Positions 1-12,580 are shown, counted from the stretch's first letter. The stretch: DNA of 64,000 nt from Ophioceras dolichostomum (GCA_003049485.1 PYST01000035.1:62001-126000); one strand, 5' to 3'. Numbers and translations are program-made. Notes: generated by a model not told the origin, from the letters alone.

Positions 1-1706
1 GTGGCGTTCAGGAGTCTTGCCTTGGCTGGAGGCTTTCTTTTTCCCATTAATTTTCCGTCTCTTCTTTTCCTTCTGGCCCAGTCTGGTTATCCCTCATTGG
101 GTTATCCTAGGTTAAGGTCCAGCACGCCAGTTCATGAATCATGTCTCAACGACGATGCTTTTCTCAAAAATATCGCACCCGGTCGCTTTTTGTTTACTCC
201 CCCTTTCTTCTCAAGGGGAGACCCATGTTGGCCATGAGGGGAGTCCTCCATAAGGGTGCCCCCGAAACTTTAGCGTGAATGCGGAGCCGAGGCATACCCA
301 TGCCCCTGGATTTCGAAAATTATAACTCAAGAGGCTTGCTTGCTATACGCAATGGGGAATTGGTGGATGTGACATCACCATGGACGGCGGTGGGTCCGGA
401 CGTTGCCAACTCTAAATCTTCTCCCAGGGCGAGTCTTCGTAGTTGAAGTCGGAACCCTAAGGTCTATATCAGTGAGCGTCATAAGACTACCGCGAGCTCC
501 GTTGCAATGCACAGTCTCAAAGCACATCGCCGTGATCCCCACCGCCGGCTCTCCGTTCTCGCGAGCCAGACCATTGGCCCATCCATCCCACCCAAGGACA
601 GTACGTAAATTCACACTTCAGATTCGCTGAGGGATATAACAAGGGACACCGGGTAGACACTGAACCTCACGATATTCAATATATTGCCGACCTGGGCAAC
701 TACCTAGGTAGGTACCTTCCTCCATAGCAAAGCTGCAACTACGTTGACCCATGTAGGTAGGCACCCTCAAAGTTATCAGGGGTGTGACAGGTAGCCTTCC
801 ACACGACAGGGCATCTAGCTTTGGAACCCAGAGACTTAGTTGCCTATACCGGGGGGTTGGGTTGCCCTCAGGCAATGGCACAAGGCGAGGGACATATTGG
901 CGGATGATGAAAAGATGTTGATACCTAAATAAGGAACTACCTATCCATGTACTCCTAAACCACCGGGTAGGTAAGCAAAATAACTTCGTGAAAGGAAAAA
1001 AGTCGGGAAAAGCAAAAAGAGCAACCCAGAATGCGGGAAAGAACGGCAGACTCTTTTTTCAGTCTCCTCTCCTCCAAGGCACAACCAAAAGAAGCGAAGA
1101 ATAAAAAACCCTGATGCGCGCCCCTCTCCCATGATTCTCAAGTTTACACACAAGACATTATGTCCCATCATCCATCCACCCCCAGGTCAGTCGAAAATAC
1201 CCATTTCCCATCGCTGATCAATCTCCTGAAGTAGAATTTTTTTTTCGTTTCCTTTCTTCTCGGCTGCGCAGTCTCTTCGGCTTCCCCTCAAACTTCCCGG
1301 GCGCCAAATCAGCAGGAACAAGAGAGAGAGAGAGAGAAGAGAGAAGGAATAAATACGCTGTCTTCACTGGTTTTGTTATTTTCCATCCTTCGCCCCAACC
1401 CAAGACAAGACCACCGAGTCGAAGAAAAGCAAACAAAGAGAGGGAAGGAAACCTCGGAAAAAAACAACCAAGTGCGACTGAAAAGACAAACCACAATCGT
1501 CAACCCCCTGAAGGTAGGTAAAATGTGCACAAGCCAAGGCAGGTAAGGTGGTTGGGAGAAATGTTCGGAATATATGACAAACGACAGTGCAGAAGAAGTG
1601 ACTACATCAAATGCAGCTGGCGACGGAAGAAAAAAAAATGACGACATGCGACCAAAGATATTACGCCACATTATGTTGTGTGGGCGGGTTCTCCCCACTC
1701 TCCGCT
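1..1706. other. Intergenic, left edge
   Basis: No gene can be supported here. The short open frames have no recognisable domain. The stretch holds TACCTAGGTA-type words at about 701-717, 751-765 and 965-976, and a GA-rich simple repeat at about 1321-1342. The right part is presumably the 3' UTR and downstream flank of the minus-strand gene ending at 1707. Confidence 0.5.
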
Positions 1707-3393
1707 TCACGAGTGGAACAGATCCCACGCGCGCTCGCACAGGCGCAGGAACTCCTCGCGCTTGAGGCGCTGGGTCTCGGGGCTGTCGCGGCCCTCGCCG
1801 AAGGGGCCGCGGCGGGCGGCGCGACCGGTGCCGAGGGGCGGGCTGCCTCCCTCCTCGTACTCGGCGCGGGTGCGCCTGCGGCTGGTGCTGCGGCTGGCGT
1901 CTATGTTGTTGTTGCTGTTGCCGCCGCGCGGGTGGTGGCCCGGCTGCGGCGACGGCGGCGTCGGGGGCTGGTGGCCGCCGTAGTGCACGATCTTGGGGAG
2001 CAGCTCCGGGCGGCCGCCGGCCAGCTCGGCCTGGGCCTCCTCCGCTGACTTGTACTCGCGCGGTCTGCTCGTGATGGGCGGCGGGGGCGCCTGTTGGGAC
2101 TGGGACGGTGGCGGCGGGGGGTGCGAGTGCGCGTGCGGTGGTGGGCCGTGGCTCGGTGGCGGGTGGCCGGGGGAGGCGAGCGGGGCGCGGGCGGCTGCCG
2201 CCTGCTGTTGCGCGAACAGCGCGTGGTGGCTGCTGGCCTCGGGCGGCGGGTGGCCCGCCGAGGGGGGCAGTCCCTGATGGCCGAAGACGTCGGCGAGGGG
2301 CGGCAGGCGGTTGTTGGTCTGCGTCGCGGGGACGTGGTGGATGTGCGACGTGTTGGACAGTTTCGACGGCTGGTTGGTGATGTGGCGGGTCAGGGGGTGC
2401 GGGTTGTGCATGCCCGTGAAGGTCTGGCCGAGTGGGGCGGACTGGATGACGCGCTCGTTGGCGAATTGCTCGTGGGACGGCGCGACGATGCTGAGCCCCG
2501 GCGGCGCCTTGTTCCGGCGCGACATGCCGGGAGTCTTGGCTGCGAATTGGCCCAAGCCGTCCTTGTCCCTGCCGGTTAGCGGCGCTTGCTGATGCTGCGG
2601 CTGCTGGTGGTCCGGGCCGTCGCCCTTGGCCGACTGCTGCTGCAACCGCGCCTCGATGATGTGCCTCTGCTGCTCGCGCACGCTCATGCTGCGCTGAAGC
2701 TGCTCTTTCATCACCGGATCCTGCGTCACGAACCCGGGCGACAGACAGGCGAGTCCGACTTCATGGATTCCGAGCCCCTCACGGGCCGTCAGCGGCCGAG
2801 CGGTCCCAATCGTGTTCGAGCCGGCACCGCCTCCTTTTGAAAGGTCCAGACGGCCCGGTCGCCTTCGGGGAGGCGCATTGTCGGGCGACCCGGGCTCTTT
2901 CTTCACAATTATCTTAGGCGCATTGCCATTACGAGTTCTGCATAGGAGGCCAGTGTCAGAGAGAAACAGCCCAATTCGTCGCTTACAAATACTCGATACT
3001 GATGATGCCCATGACGTTGTTGATGATAAAGGAGTAGAGGGGTAAAGAGGCAAAAGGGGATACACCGTTCCGGTCCAGAGATTTCTGTGGTGATTTCTGT
3101 GGCCACGAAAATGGATGTTCTTACACGCTGGGGGGAGATGACTTCGCCGCCGCCGGAGCAGTCGGCGCTCCATGAGTGCCTCTGGGGCTTCCGCTTCCGG
3201 AGCGCTGCGGACCGGCTGTAGGAGCATTTGGGGTCGCCGAGTGTGACAGGACCGGACCTGGCGCGGGAGCTGGCGTGGGAGCAGGCGCTGAGGCTGTCGA
3301 GGTGCGCTGGGCGGAAGGCGATGAGAGGTCGGAGGGGAATGAAGGCCGGTCGTGCGGAGCAGGGGACGGGGCCATCGCAATGGCGGTACTCAT
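1707..3393 (-). CDS. Uncharacterised Pro/Gln/Ser-rich protein
   Basis: Two exons, complement(join(1707..2937,3125..3393)), 499 residues. The first exon starts at the ATG at 3393 and ends at a GTAAGA donor; the acceptor TGCAG at 2942-2938 restores the frame, giving ...PPSVTRNGNAPKIIVKKEPGSP. The N-terminus is Ala/Pro/Ser-rich. A more ordered central block contains GLGIHEVGLACLSPGFVTQD followed by a charged helix-like stretch (MKEQLQRSMSVREQQRHIIEARLQ). After that come long His/Pro/Gln-rich disordered tracts and a short C-terminal helix ending LRLCERAWDLFHS. The basic patches (RRRPGR, SRRRTR) and the composition suggest a nuclear or regulatory protein, but that is inference. I do not recognise a named domain. 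Translation also continues open through the intron upstream of 2937, so a spliced transcript would settle the N-terminus. Confidence 0.75.
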
Positions 3394-6300
3394 GGTGAGC
3401 GTAGCAAGCTTCCGTCCGGCCAGGAGGAATTGGGTATATTAGTCCGATCAAACAGCGTCGGGGTGGCCGGGACCAGAGAGCCAGGGAGCCCTGAGGCGCG
3501 ATGGAGAGAGACGCTGTGCGAGGAGCGTGATGGAGGCGAATCAGGGGCTGGAGGTCTTCCTTTCCCGAGGTGAGTGAAGGTCGGTCGAAATGCGGTTGAG
3601 GGCACAACTCCTTCAATCGTCCCAAATCAATCCGATAGCTGACGAGAGGAAAGGGGCTGAATCGCTGCGACGCGGCGACTCATCGACTCTCGGCTCAGAA
3701 CACCACCAACACGAGCACGAAAGCGCCGCGGGGACCGGTCAATTCTGCTCTTTTTTTGAATCCTTTTCTTCGCGATTCTCCTTTTCGTCGATTTGTCCAA
3801 GCTCTCCTCCGAATTCCTTCGCCTAGTCGACTCTTGTCCCCAGATACAGCTGTCCTGCTTGGTTGTTGCGATGCTGAAACGATTGTCCTGCACGACAACT
3901 CTGTCCTTTTTGTTCTTTTCTTTTTTGTCGCTGAACCGTGCGTGAATTGGGCGGACGGAGTTCTTCTTTCCTCAAGTGTCCAGCAGGGTGCTCGCTGCGA
4001 AATAGCGATACTACAGCGAACTCGGGGTCGAGAGTGATTTCACGTCGTGATCCGTTGTAAGAGCGATGAATCAGAGAGAAAAACGAGGGACTGATGCGGA
4101 ACGGGCGACGGGAGGGAAAAAAAAGAGCAGGTAGTTCTGACGACGGTGAGAACGAGGGGGCAGGTAGTGGGCGGCCGTGGTGGCACTAAAGGCCGTAGGG
4201 TCGTAGGGGGGAAGGGCTTCTACTGGGCCGTGCTGGGGGGTGTGGGAGGGGCACGGCGGCGGCGGCGGTGGTAATGGTGGGTGGGCTTGGTGAGAAGGGG
4301 GCAGCCGAAAGAGCAGGAACAAAAATAAGGAGAGAGAGGTGTTTCTTGTCTCTTTTTTTGCCTCTTTTTTTTTCCCGCTCCTTTTCTCGTCAGTCGGGGT
4401 ACCTCCCCTGATAGGGAATCCAGGACAGCTCAGCAGGTATCGACGCTGCGTCTTGCCTGGGAATTGATGACTTTCCCAAACTGATGAATGAAAGGGAACA
4501 AGGCATCTCCTGGTGATACAGTTATGTGTGAGAGATCTGCAGGCTAGTCCCGGTCTGTCAAGAAGTGTGAGAATAAAAAAGCCGCCAAGGGGGGTGGCGG
4601 GACAGGCTCAAGCTCCATAGCATGTTTTACATTGATGCGGGCTCGTCCAGAGCTACCGCTCGAGGCTTGTTCGGCACCCCCTTGTTCGGCCGACGGACTG
4701 GCAAGCTGGCAATCAAGCCTGAAGGGCTTCCATCTCATACAACCACATGCTTGGCAGACCTGGATGGAACAAAATATCGAAATACAAGGCTGGTCTCATC
4801 AATCTCACGCTTGGTTTCCTCGCATATAAAATTGTTATGCTGTTGCAGGTGGCAATGTGAAGCGCCAAGGGAACCGGAACCAACCTTGTTGCAATATAAA
4901 TCGCACAGCTACCTAAGGTACATAGAAGTTTATGAGGAGGCGAAAATAAGGGAAGGAAGAATGAATGGTCCCGGGAAAAGAGCTGCCTACACTGGCTGGC
5001 TGCCGGCCCAGACAGTCACCAGTCATTCTGGTACAGGCTGCGACTCGACCCCCCTTTCATTCAAACCTAACACCCGACCATAACCAGCCTACCATAGGCG
5101 CATACACAAACATGCTCCATGGTAGGTAACTGCAGGTAGCATGTATGAATGTATGGAAAGAGCGTCTTTGTGCAACGGTCAGCAACAAAATTCCTGCTCC
5201 TGCTGGATGGAGACTTTGGCCGTATGTATCATCACGGGCTTGCCAGCCCGGCTTGGGCAAGACAGGCAATGTCCCATCGTTGTCCAATCGCTATCCAATC
5301 GTTGTCCGTCGTCAGTTCACTAAAACGGCGGGACGGGGTTTCCTGTCTTGGCTCTTTCAGATCGACTTTATTTCCCTTCTCGCTCATACCATAAAAAATA
5401 AAAAATACGAATTTGCTGCGGTGCATGCTTGCACATGCCAATGGTAGTTCCCGCACACCAGAACTCCAGAACAAAAGATGGAGAAACAGTTTTGGGATGG
5501 AATGGGGGTTCCCAGAGGATCGGTTCACCGCCGAACTGTTTTCTGAATTCTGACGGCTCACTCTCTTCAGCCGGGTCTCAGCTTCTTCCTTTTTTCCCAC
5601 TGTCTTTCGCCCTCTGCATCTTTTCCTTTGCATTTCGTTGGGGGTATAATAATAATAGTAGAGGGGATTCCTTGTTGCGTCAGATCTGAGGCTGTGGCTA
5701 CCCAGTCGTGGCTGGGCGTCACCAACAAACAGCGAATAGCTGAGGACAATATTGATCACCAGCCTCTGGTTGACGCACCGTGCCGTAGTGTTGGAAGGCA
5801 CAGATGACGGGGCCAATGTGCCCTTTCTCCGTCCAGAAGTATTGAGTGCCCACTCTGAGGGTAAACAAGGAATCATCTTAACCCTTCTTCCAGGTCGTTG
5901 TCAAACCGCAACTGGGGAACCAAGTTACGGGCCGGCGGAACCTCTGGGGGAATTACGAGGCGGCACCGCATACACTACTGTACCTAGCATATTCCGTAGA
6001 GGCAGATCAGTAAGTAGTGAGGCCTTTGATGATACCATGAGCGAGCCTCGTATGGGGACTTGCACAAGGGAAATTGTATCCGAACTTCGTACCTCCACTG
6101 GCTTCCAATTGTTGGCCGGAAGACTCTCTTCCATATTGATCTAGCCTTACTAATTACCAGATTGGGTCGGGAACAAGGAGGGTTTTCCCTCAAGTTCCTC
6201 CAGATATTGGCATCAGAAAAGAAAAAGAAAGAAACATCTCGCTGGCCCTTACCCTCCCAGTACATACGGAGTACAGCAAAATACAAGTGATGACCAAAGA

Positions 6301-7322
6301 CATACGTGGTTACAACTTTGAACCGCGCAGAGGACATCCATTTCTTCCCAGGTGTCTTTTCCCGTAGTATAACAGCTAATGAACGCGATCCAGCGCGGTC
6401 TGTCGACTGACGGCCGAGCCGGGGCTGCCGTGCACATGGCTTGGTTTGAAGACTGGATGTCAGCCAATCAAGAGCTCGGTCCGTTCAATCTCCTGAAACG
6501 CGACGGGGGAGCGGGTGGCCAATGAGAGGGCCCACCCTTATGTGACGGAAAGGGGGCGGCGGCCAAACTTTGCACCAACTCGACGGTCCCCAAATTCCGA
6601 TGAAGCGGGCGCTATGACTTCCTTTTGGCTCACCTCTCGCTCCCCTCCCCCTCACAAATCACAAAATAAGCCCGAGCCTGATCTTGAATGTTCCGGCTTT
6701 GCCTTGTAAAACCATGATCCGTGACTACCGACTGATATGACTCATTCATCACGCATGGAATAAAACGTCGGTTGATTATAGGATTACGACTAGGAAGGAG
6801 CTCAAAGCTTGGCTGCGCGGCGAGCGGCGGTTATGCGTTGCCGCTTGCCGCGCGTTACTGAAATATTGGTTTCGTCATTGTCGTTGGTGGTGGGAGACCA
6901 CCACTTGGGATGGATGCCAGAGGTCATGATCGTCTAACTACGTGGTACAACTACTACGTATTTCCCTTTTAGGACATGAACTTTCTGTATTGTATCCGTA
7001 GTACGGCTCCCTTGCTCCCTTGCTCGCTTTCTCCATCCAGTCGTGAATATGATGGACGCCCCCTATCTTTCCTCCGATACAGGCAGGGATGATGTAGAAA
7101 AAAGACTCCTCGCAAACCAATGCACGAATAAACCAAAATAACTTCCTACACCAAACCCAAAAAGCCCCCGTCTATTGTACATCTCTCGCTCGAGTGAGTA
7201 GTGGGATGGGACGAAGATCCAAGATTTCCTTCCTCCTTCCTCTCACTCTCCAATGTCTCCCCTTCTTCGTTCTGCAAGCCTCGGTTCACCTACCCCTCAT
7301 GCCCCCCAAGTAGTTAGGTACA
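3394..7322. other. Gene-poor interval of 3.9 kb
   Basis: No gene is supported. The part next to 3393 should contain the promoter and 5' UTR of the minus-strand gene, with T- and C-rich tracts at 3740-3810 and 4340-4390. Scattered frames of up to 214 codons (for example 5232-5876, minus) are compositionally unlike the real genes and show no domain. TACCTAAGGTA and GGTAGGTA words occur near 4909-4921 and 5122-5130. The right end is the 3' flank of the PTM1-like gene. Confidence 0.5.
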
Positions 7323-9368
7323 TTACTTCCTTCCCTTGACTAGACCAGTCTCCTCCCCGGACCCTTCATCGTCCGAGAACTTGTCATCGTCACCCACCGC
7401 GAAGATAGTCTCGCCATCAAGGGACTCTCTCGGGATGGGTGGCAAATTCTTCTGCGGCTGCGGTGTCCTCGCCGACGAGGCCGCCGCGCTGGACGAAGTT
7501 GCGGCGGTCAACCCGGCCGAGGGCACGGAAGCCGGACCAGAGGCGCCGGTGGGCTTTGCGCCAATGTTGGACTCCTCATCATCCGAATCATCGGGGGCAC
7601 CGATATCCATATTGGCTATTTCGAATGTGCCGTCGTCCTCCTGGGCGATCTCATCCGACATGGCGAAGCGCCGGTTGTTGGCTGTTGGTCGCCATACGTA
7701 GGCGATAAAGGCGACGTCGGCGAAGTAGACCAGGTTCAGCCAACCGTCCAGCACGAACCACCGTGTCTTCCAGTGGAACGGGACGTAGTCTGGGTCGCTG
7801 GTGGACGCGAACGAAAAACTGTTGAAGAAGAAAAAGCCGAAGATGACGATTATACTGACCAGGATGCACCACCAGAGCTTCTTGTACATGGCCTCCTTTG
7901 CGTGCTGCTTGCGCTCCCGCAGGTCCTTGAGCGTCAGGTTCAGCGAGTTGAGAGTCCAGACGTAGAACGCAGTGAGAGTGCCGGCGAGGGGCAGCACGAT
8001 CAGCAAAACAAATGGACCTGGGCAAGCAGACGATTTGTGACGTAGGTTAGTCAGGGACACCAGGTAGAGAGGTAGATAGGTGGGTCGGGAAGCCCAAGGT
8101 TACCCAGCAGGAGCCTATAACCCAAGCCAACCACAAATTCACTCACCTGCACTGTCCGGCGTGATCACAAGACTGGTAATAGCGTATACCAGGCCGAAAA
8201 CGAAGTGGGCGATGGCCAACCAGCGCACCCACACCATGGTCCGTCCGAGGGTGTGCTTCACAACGCCATAGCCCATGCACACAATGAGCAGGAGGAAAAA
8301 GGAGAACGAGTTCCGGACGGCGTTGAGAACCGCGACGACGACCAAGAGCACCTTGGCGCCAATGTTGGAGCCGTTGCGGTTGAGGTAGTCATAGAAGCCC
8401 CACGTCATCAGCATCTCAACGACGAGGAAGAGAAGGATGGCCGTGATGTAATTCTGCACGGGCAGGATGTCGGAGCGGTGCTGGTAGTAGAGGAACCCCC
8501 AGAAGACGGCCACGAGCGCATAGAGGATCGTTATTCCTCCATAGAACGGCAGCTTTGGGATCTGTGTCGCCGGGAGCTCGCCAAACGCGTTGCGAAACTC
8601 CACGATGGCACGGTACTGCGGGGCCGTGTACGCCCCCGTCAGGACACAGAAGTATCCCGTGTTCTTGATGGGGTAGTTGATGGCCGGCTGGGCCTCCTTA
8701 AGATGTATGGCCTGGGTGTAGACCAGGTTCTGGGAGTTGCTCGAGTTCCTCGAAAGGATGAACTCCCCGATATCTGTTTGGTTGCAGGAACCAGCTTCCA
8801 CTTGGTCGGGGGCGCAGATAGTGAGCCTCTGTACGACACCTCGTCATCCCGTTGTTAGCACGAGATCAATCCAAAAGCCCGCGGGCGGCAATGTGGAAGC
8901 GAAGAGCGGCGAGATAGATCGAGATATATGGGGATAAGCTTCACCTGATTGGGTCCAAATACGACATAGTCCTGGTCCTTCCACTCGAAGATGAGTAGGC
9001 TAGCTATGGGATCATCCTCGGTCTCGACCTTGTCAAACTTGACGAGGATAATGGGGTCAACATCACCGCCCCAGGTACTCCGGCTGTACATGCCTAGCAA
9101 TCGACGACGATGGTGTCAGCTGGGGTGTTCTCAAGGGTCGCTCTGGTGTATTCTCGACGAGGTCTCGCTTACCAGCGCATCTCTGGTGGTTTTCTTCGGT
9201 TTGATCCTATTCATGAGAGTTAGAGAGGTTAGGAACGCCCGAGTCAAGAGAGGCATGGCCCCAGCAGTTTTCCAGTGGTGAGAGCTGTCCTACTAGGCTA
9301 GTCTCCAGGGCCTTCGCTGTCATTAGCGACGTCGCCAGGACGAGGAGTGTTGAAAGTCGGCCGATCAT
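7323..9368 (-). CDS. PTM1: PTM1/TMEM87-family seven-transmembrane protein
   Basis: Five exons, complement(join(7323..8017,8147..8828,8945..9093,9173..9206,9294..9368)), 544 residues, all junctions in frame. The start at 9368 opens a clear signal peptide (MIGRLSTLLVLATSLMTAKA). The luminal domain has the family signature CAGMYSRSTWGG at about residues 35-46 and paired cysteines (ICAPDQ..., GSCNQTD). Seven hydrophobic helices follow from about residue 183 to 420. The end of the helical part carries the highly conserved WRPTANNRRFAMSDE. The cytoplasmic tail is acidic and Ser-rich. The family (Lung 7-TM receptor-like: yeast PTM1, animal TMEM87/GPR107) works in Golgi and endosomal trafficking; the exact function in fungi is not settled. 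The gene is divergent from the CYP8-like gene with about 626 bp between start codons. Confidence 0.93.
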
Positions 9369-9994
9369 CTTGGGCGAAATTGCAGCTAGCGATCGTGCTA
9401 TATGAGGCGGCCGAAAGGCTAGGATAGGTCTTGGTGGAGGCTGCGGCAAATGCGTGCAGGACCGGGTCAACCAGGAGCAGCCTCTTCTGGAACAGCCGTG
9501 TCTGCGGCGGATCGTGCGTTGCGTATCGTCGATGTCGGCAGAGATGGGGCAGCGCGGAGCTTGTGAAACGCCTCAGCAGATCGAATTCATCGAGATCGAG
9601 CCGAAGTCGTGATGGCCGTCGGTGATGGTTCGACAAGAATGCCAGGCGATGGCTCAAGTCGTCGAGGTCGACATATTGAGAAAGGACAGCATACGTAGCC
9701 GACGAGATATGTAACATTCTAAGCTTTGCCTCAGCACCACTTATTCAGCCTTGGCCACATGCAGGCCGCCAGCGTCGAGTTTGCTGGGTGTTTGGTTGCC
9801 GATAAGATAAGAAATCCCTGCAATTGCTTGCGGCTACAGGGGGGTACCTACAGAGCATCACTCAGATGATCTACCATACATTTCTCCTCCGGACGACCAA
9901 CACCGTCTATTACTTTTCAACCTTCTCCTTCCCCCCTCTCTCTTCTAACTTATTAGGTGCTGCAGGCTCTCTCGCCTGACGCAGCGAGAATAGA
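9369..9994. promoter_or_regulatory. Shared divergent upstream region
   Basis: This 626-bp segment lies between the start codons of the PTM1-like gene (minus) and the U-box cyclophilin gene (plus) and must contain both promoters. The half next to 9995 has a strongly pyrimidine-rich leader at about 9885-9955 (runs of C and T), common just upstream of fungal start codons. No TATA box is obvious on either side. Confidence 0.6.
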
Positions 9995-11848
9995 ATGGGC
10001 AAGAACACAGACAAGCTTTACATCACCCATTCTGAGTGGGCGTCCTCGGACTCATACTCGGCCAGCGGCGGCGCACAGGCGAAGGCTGGCGCTGATGGGC
10101 GGTTCAAGAAGCTGCCCTTCTCGTTCTGCGCGGCCAGCCTCCAGCCCTTCAAGAACCCAGTGTGCACCCCGGACGGCACGATATTCGACGTCGAGGTCAT
10201 CAGCTCATGGCTCGAGAACCACAAGACGAACCCAGTCAACGGCGAGCCCCTCGCGGCCAAGGACCTGATCAAGCTGAACTTTGCGCGCAATGCCGACGGC
10301 GGTAGCAACGGCGACGGTGGCGACGGTGGCGACCTGATCGACCCGGTCACGTACAAGGTGTTTACCGACAACACGCACATCGTCGCTTTGCGCCATGGCA
10401 CGTACGCCAACGTCTTCGCGTGGGACACAGTCGAGAGCATGAACATCAAGCCGAAGATGTGGCGAGACCTTGTGGATGACGTCGAGTTCGGGCGCAAGGA
10501 CATCATCACGCTGCAGGACCCCCAGAACATGGCAAGTAGAGACCTCAGCCAATTCAAACATCTGCAGGACGGCGAGGAGGCTTTGCGCACCAAGGAACAG
10601 GAGGAGAAGAGGAGCGTCAATGTGAACGTGGCGGCCCTGGGCAGGGCAGGCGAGAAGCTGCTCAAGGCTAAGGAGGCGGTAAACAGGGCGCGGCGGGAAC
10701 GAGAGGCCGGCGGTGACGTCAACAGGTCAAACAAGGCTGCTACTGCGTTAGCATTGTCGTCGTCATCAAGACCCGGCGCCGGGTCTGCGCCACGACCAGA
10801 CATGATCCAGGAGAAGAAGCGAGCGTTCAACGCGGCGACCTACACGACTGGCAGGGCAGCGGCAAGCTTCACAAGCACGGGCCTGACCCCCGAGACCAGC
10901 GGCGAGAGGGCGCTGCTGTCGAACGAAGAGTGGATGCTGAAGCCCAAGAGGGTCAAGAACCAGGGGTACGCACGGATCGAGACGAACCACGGCGACCTGA
11001 CGCTGGAGCTGCACACGGATACGGCCCCGAAGGCGGTGTGGAACTTCGTCAGGCTCGCGCAGAAGGGCTACTACAGGGGCACGACGTTCCACCGCAACAT
11101 CCGCAACTTCATGATACAAGGGGGCGACCCCACGGGCACGGGCAAGGGGGGCACCAGCATATGGGGCAAGAACTTCGAGGACGAGGTGGACGGCCCGCGG
11201 ACTCACAGCGCCCGCGGCACGGTGAGCATGGCGAACAAGGGCAAGAATACCAACTCGAGCCAGTTCTTCATCACGTACCGCGCGACGAAGCACCTCGACC
11301 GGGTGCACACCGTCTTCGGCCGCGTGGTCGACGGGCTCGACGTCCTGGACCGGCTGGAGGCCGTGCCGACGGACGGCTCCGACCGGCCGCTCAACAGGAT
11401 CGTCGTCAAGGAGGTCGTCGTCTTCGTCGACCCCTTTGAGGAGTTCCTCAGGGAGAAGAGCCTCCGCGACGAGGCCGAGGCGCTCAAGGCCGAGGTGCGG
11501 CGCAAGGGCGGCACCGACGACGACAGGGTCACGTGGACGGGCAAGCGCCTCCGCGATGCGGCGACGGGCGCCAGGGTCAGCGGCAGCAGCGGCGACTCCG
11601 GCGCGGGCGAGGTCGGCAAGTACCTGAAGCTCGGTGGCAGCAGCACCGTCGAAACGCGTCGTCATCGGCAAAGGGGGGACGCCGACGACGACAGCGACGC
11701 CGACCGGGGTGGTGGTGGCGATGAGGGTGGTGGTAGTGTCGACGACGACGATGAGGACGCGGCTGGTAATATCGACACTTGGGAACAGCCGGCGCGCAAA
11801 AAGGCGAAAGCAGCAGGAGGGGGGTTTGGGAATTTCGATAACTGGTAA
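9995..11848 (+). CDS. cyp8: U-box peptidyl-prolyl isomerase, CYP8/PPIL2 type
   Basis: Intronless, 617 residues. The N-terminal part holds a U-box (about residues 45-115) with the pattern LPFSFCAASLQPFKNPVCT...IFDVEVISSWL; U-boxes recruit E2 enzymes for ubiquitylation. A linker rich in Lys, Glu and Ala follows. The cyclophilin domain spans about residues 324-480 and includes FHRNIRNFMIQGGDPTGTGKGG with the catalytic Arg, and SSQFFITYRATKHLDRVHTVFGRV. The position equivalent to Trp121 of human CypA is not Trp, as is usual for this subfamily. The C-terminal 100 residues are low-complexity Gly/Asp/Ser-rich and end in a basic patch and GFGNFDNW. Human PPIL2 is a spliceosome-associated factor in the nucleus, so a role in pre-mRNA splicing and protein folding is likely. 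The start has A at -3 and no competing in-frame ATG. Confidence 0.96.
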   Translation: MGKNTDKLYITHSEWASSDSYSASGGAQAKAGADGRFKKLPFSFCAASLQPFKNPVCTPDGTIFDVEVISSWLENHKTNPVNGEPLAAKDLIKLNFARNADGGSNGDGGDGGDLIDPVTYKVFTDNTHIVALRHGTYANVFAWDTVESMNIKPKMWRDLVDDVEFGRKDIITLQDPQNMASRDLSQFKHLQDGEEALRTKEQEEKRSVNVNVAALGRAGEKLLKAKEAVNRARREREAGGDVNRSNKAATALALSSSSRPGAGSAPRPDMIQEKKRAFNAATYTTGRAAASFTSTGLTPETSGERALLSNEEWMLKPKRVKNQGYARIETNHGDLTLELHTDTAPKAVWNFVRLAQKGYYRGTTFHRNIRNFMIQGGDPTGTGKGGTSIWGKNFEDEVDGPRTHSARGTVSMANKGKNTNSSQFFITYRATKHLDRVHTVFGRVVDGLDVLDRLEAVPTDGSDRPLNRIVVKEVVVFVDPFEEFLREKSLRDEAEALKAEVRRKGGTDDDRVTWTGKRLRDAATGARVSGSSGDSGAGEVGKYLKLGGSSTVETRRHRQRGDADDDSDADRGGGGDEGGGSVDDDDEDAAGNIDTWEQPARKKAKAAGGGFGNFDNW

Positions 11849-12580
11849 TTTCTGGAAAGAGACACGGTGTCGTAGTCGACCCGCCTGCGTCCTGTTTTTC
11901 ACCATGCTCCCTTCTTCTACATTCTTCATTCACCTTTGCTTACCTTTGCTCTGTCTTGATATCCTCGGCGAGACGCAGTATGATCCGGGCAGGTGAACTA
12001 AAGCCCCATCGAGTATTTGTGCTGGTTTCCTGGTAAGTAATGCAGGTAAGGGAGAGTGGTAGGTACGGCGATATGGCTGAACAAACGCAAGGAAGTAAGT
12101 AAAAATAGATACAGTGAAGTAAGTGACTGGTATCTACCCGCCTACCTAGCCTACCTATCTGTTGGTAGGTAGGTACCATAGGTAGGAGGTTAGTACCTAG
12201 CCACTGGATACATGTGTTGGCTTCATACACGAATTCCAAAATGCCCCCATGTACATAAATATATAGATAGAAAATGCCCATTCATTCATGTCCTTCTCGT
12301 CAAGTTTGGTAGAGTCATGATGCCGAGGCCGAGAGCAACCTCAACCAGCACCAAAACAAACATGCCTTGATAGTTTCCCTTCACAATGCCTTGTGTCGTT
12401 GTGTCTAAGTCCTGTTATTCCCCGTCCTCATGAGAGTGGCCCCTTTTCTTGTTGCTTTTCTGTGTTCGTTTTCTGCTTTTTTGTGCATTTTTTGGGGGGT
12501 GATTTTGATAGTTTTTTTGTGTAAGAGTAGATTCGGTATATATGTACTGTGCTGTACTTTTGGTTTCTCCTGCTTTCCAT
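11849..12580. other. Convergent 3' flanks
   Basis: This is the space between the convergent 3' ends of the cyclophilin gene and the zinc-cluster gene. It holds a dense block of TACCTAGG/GGTAGGTA words at about 12141-12200 and T-rich tracts at 12440-12520 that suit 3' UTRs. No gene is seen. Confidence 0.5.

Noticed and set aside
5232..5876. 214-codon minus-strand frame
   Set aside because: Random composition, poly-Tyr from an AT repeat, no splice partners and no recognisable motif.
10766..11929. 387-codon open frame antisense to the U-box cyclophilin gene
   Set aside because: It mirrors the GC-rich codons of the real gene on the other strand and has no domain; the sense protein is a clear CYP8/PPIL2.
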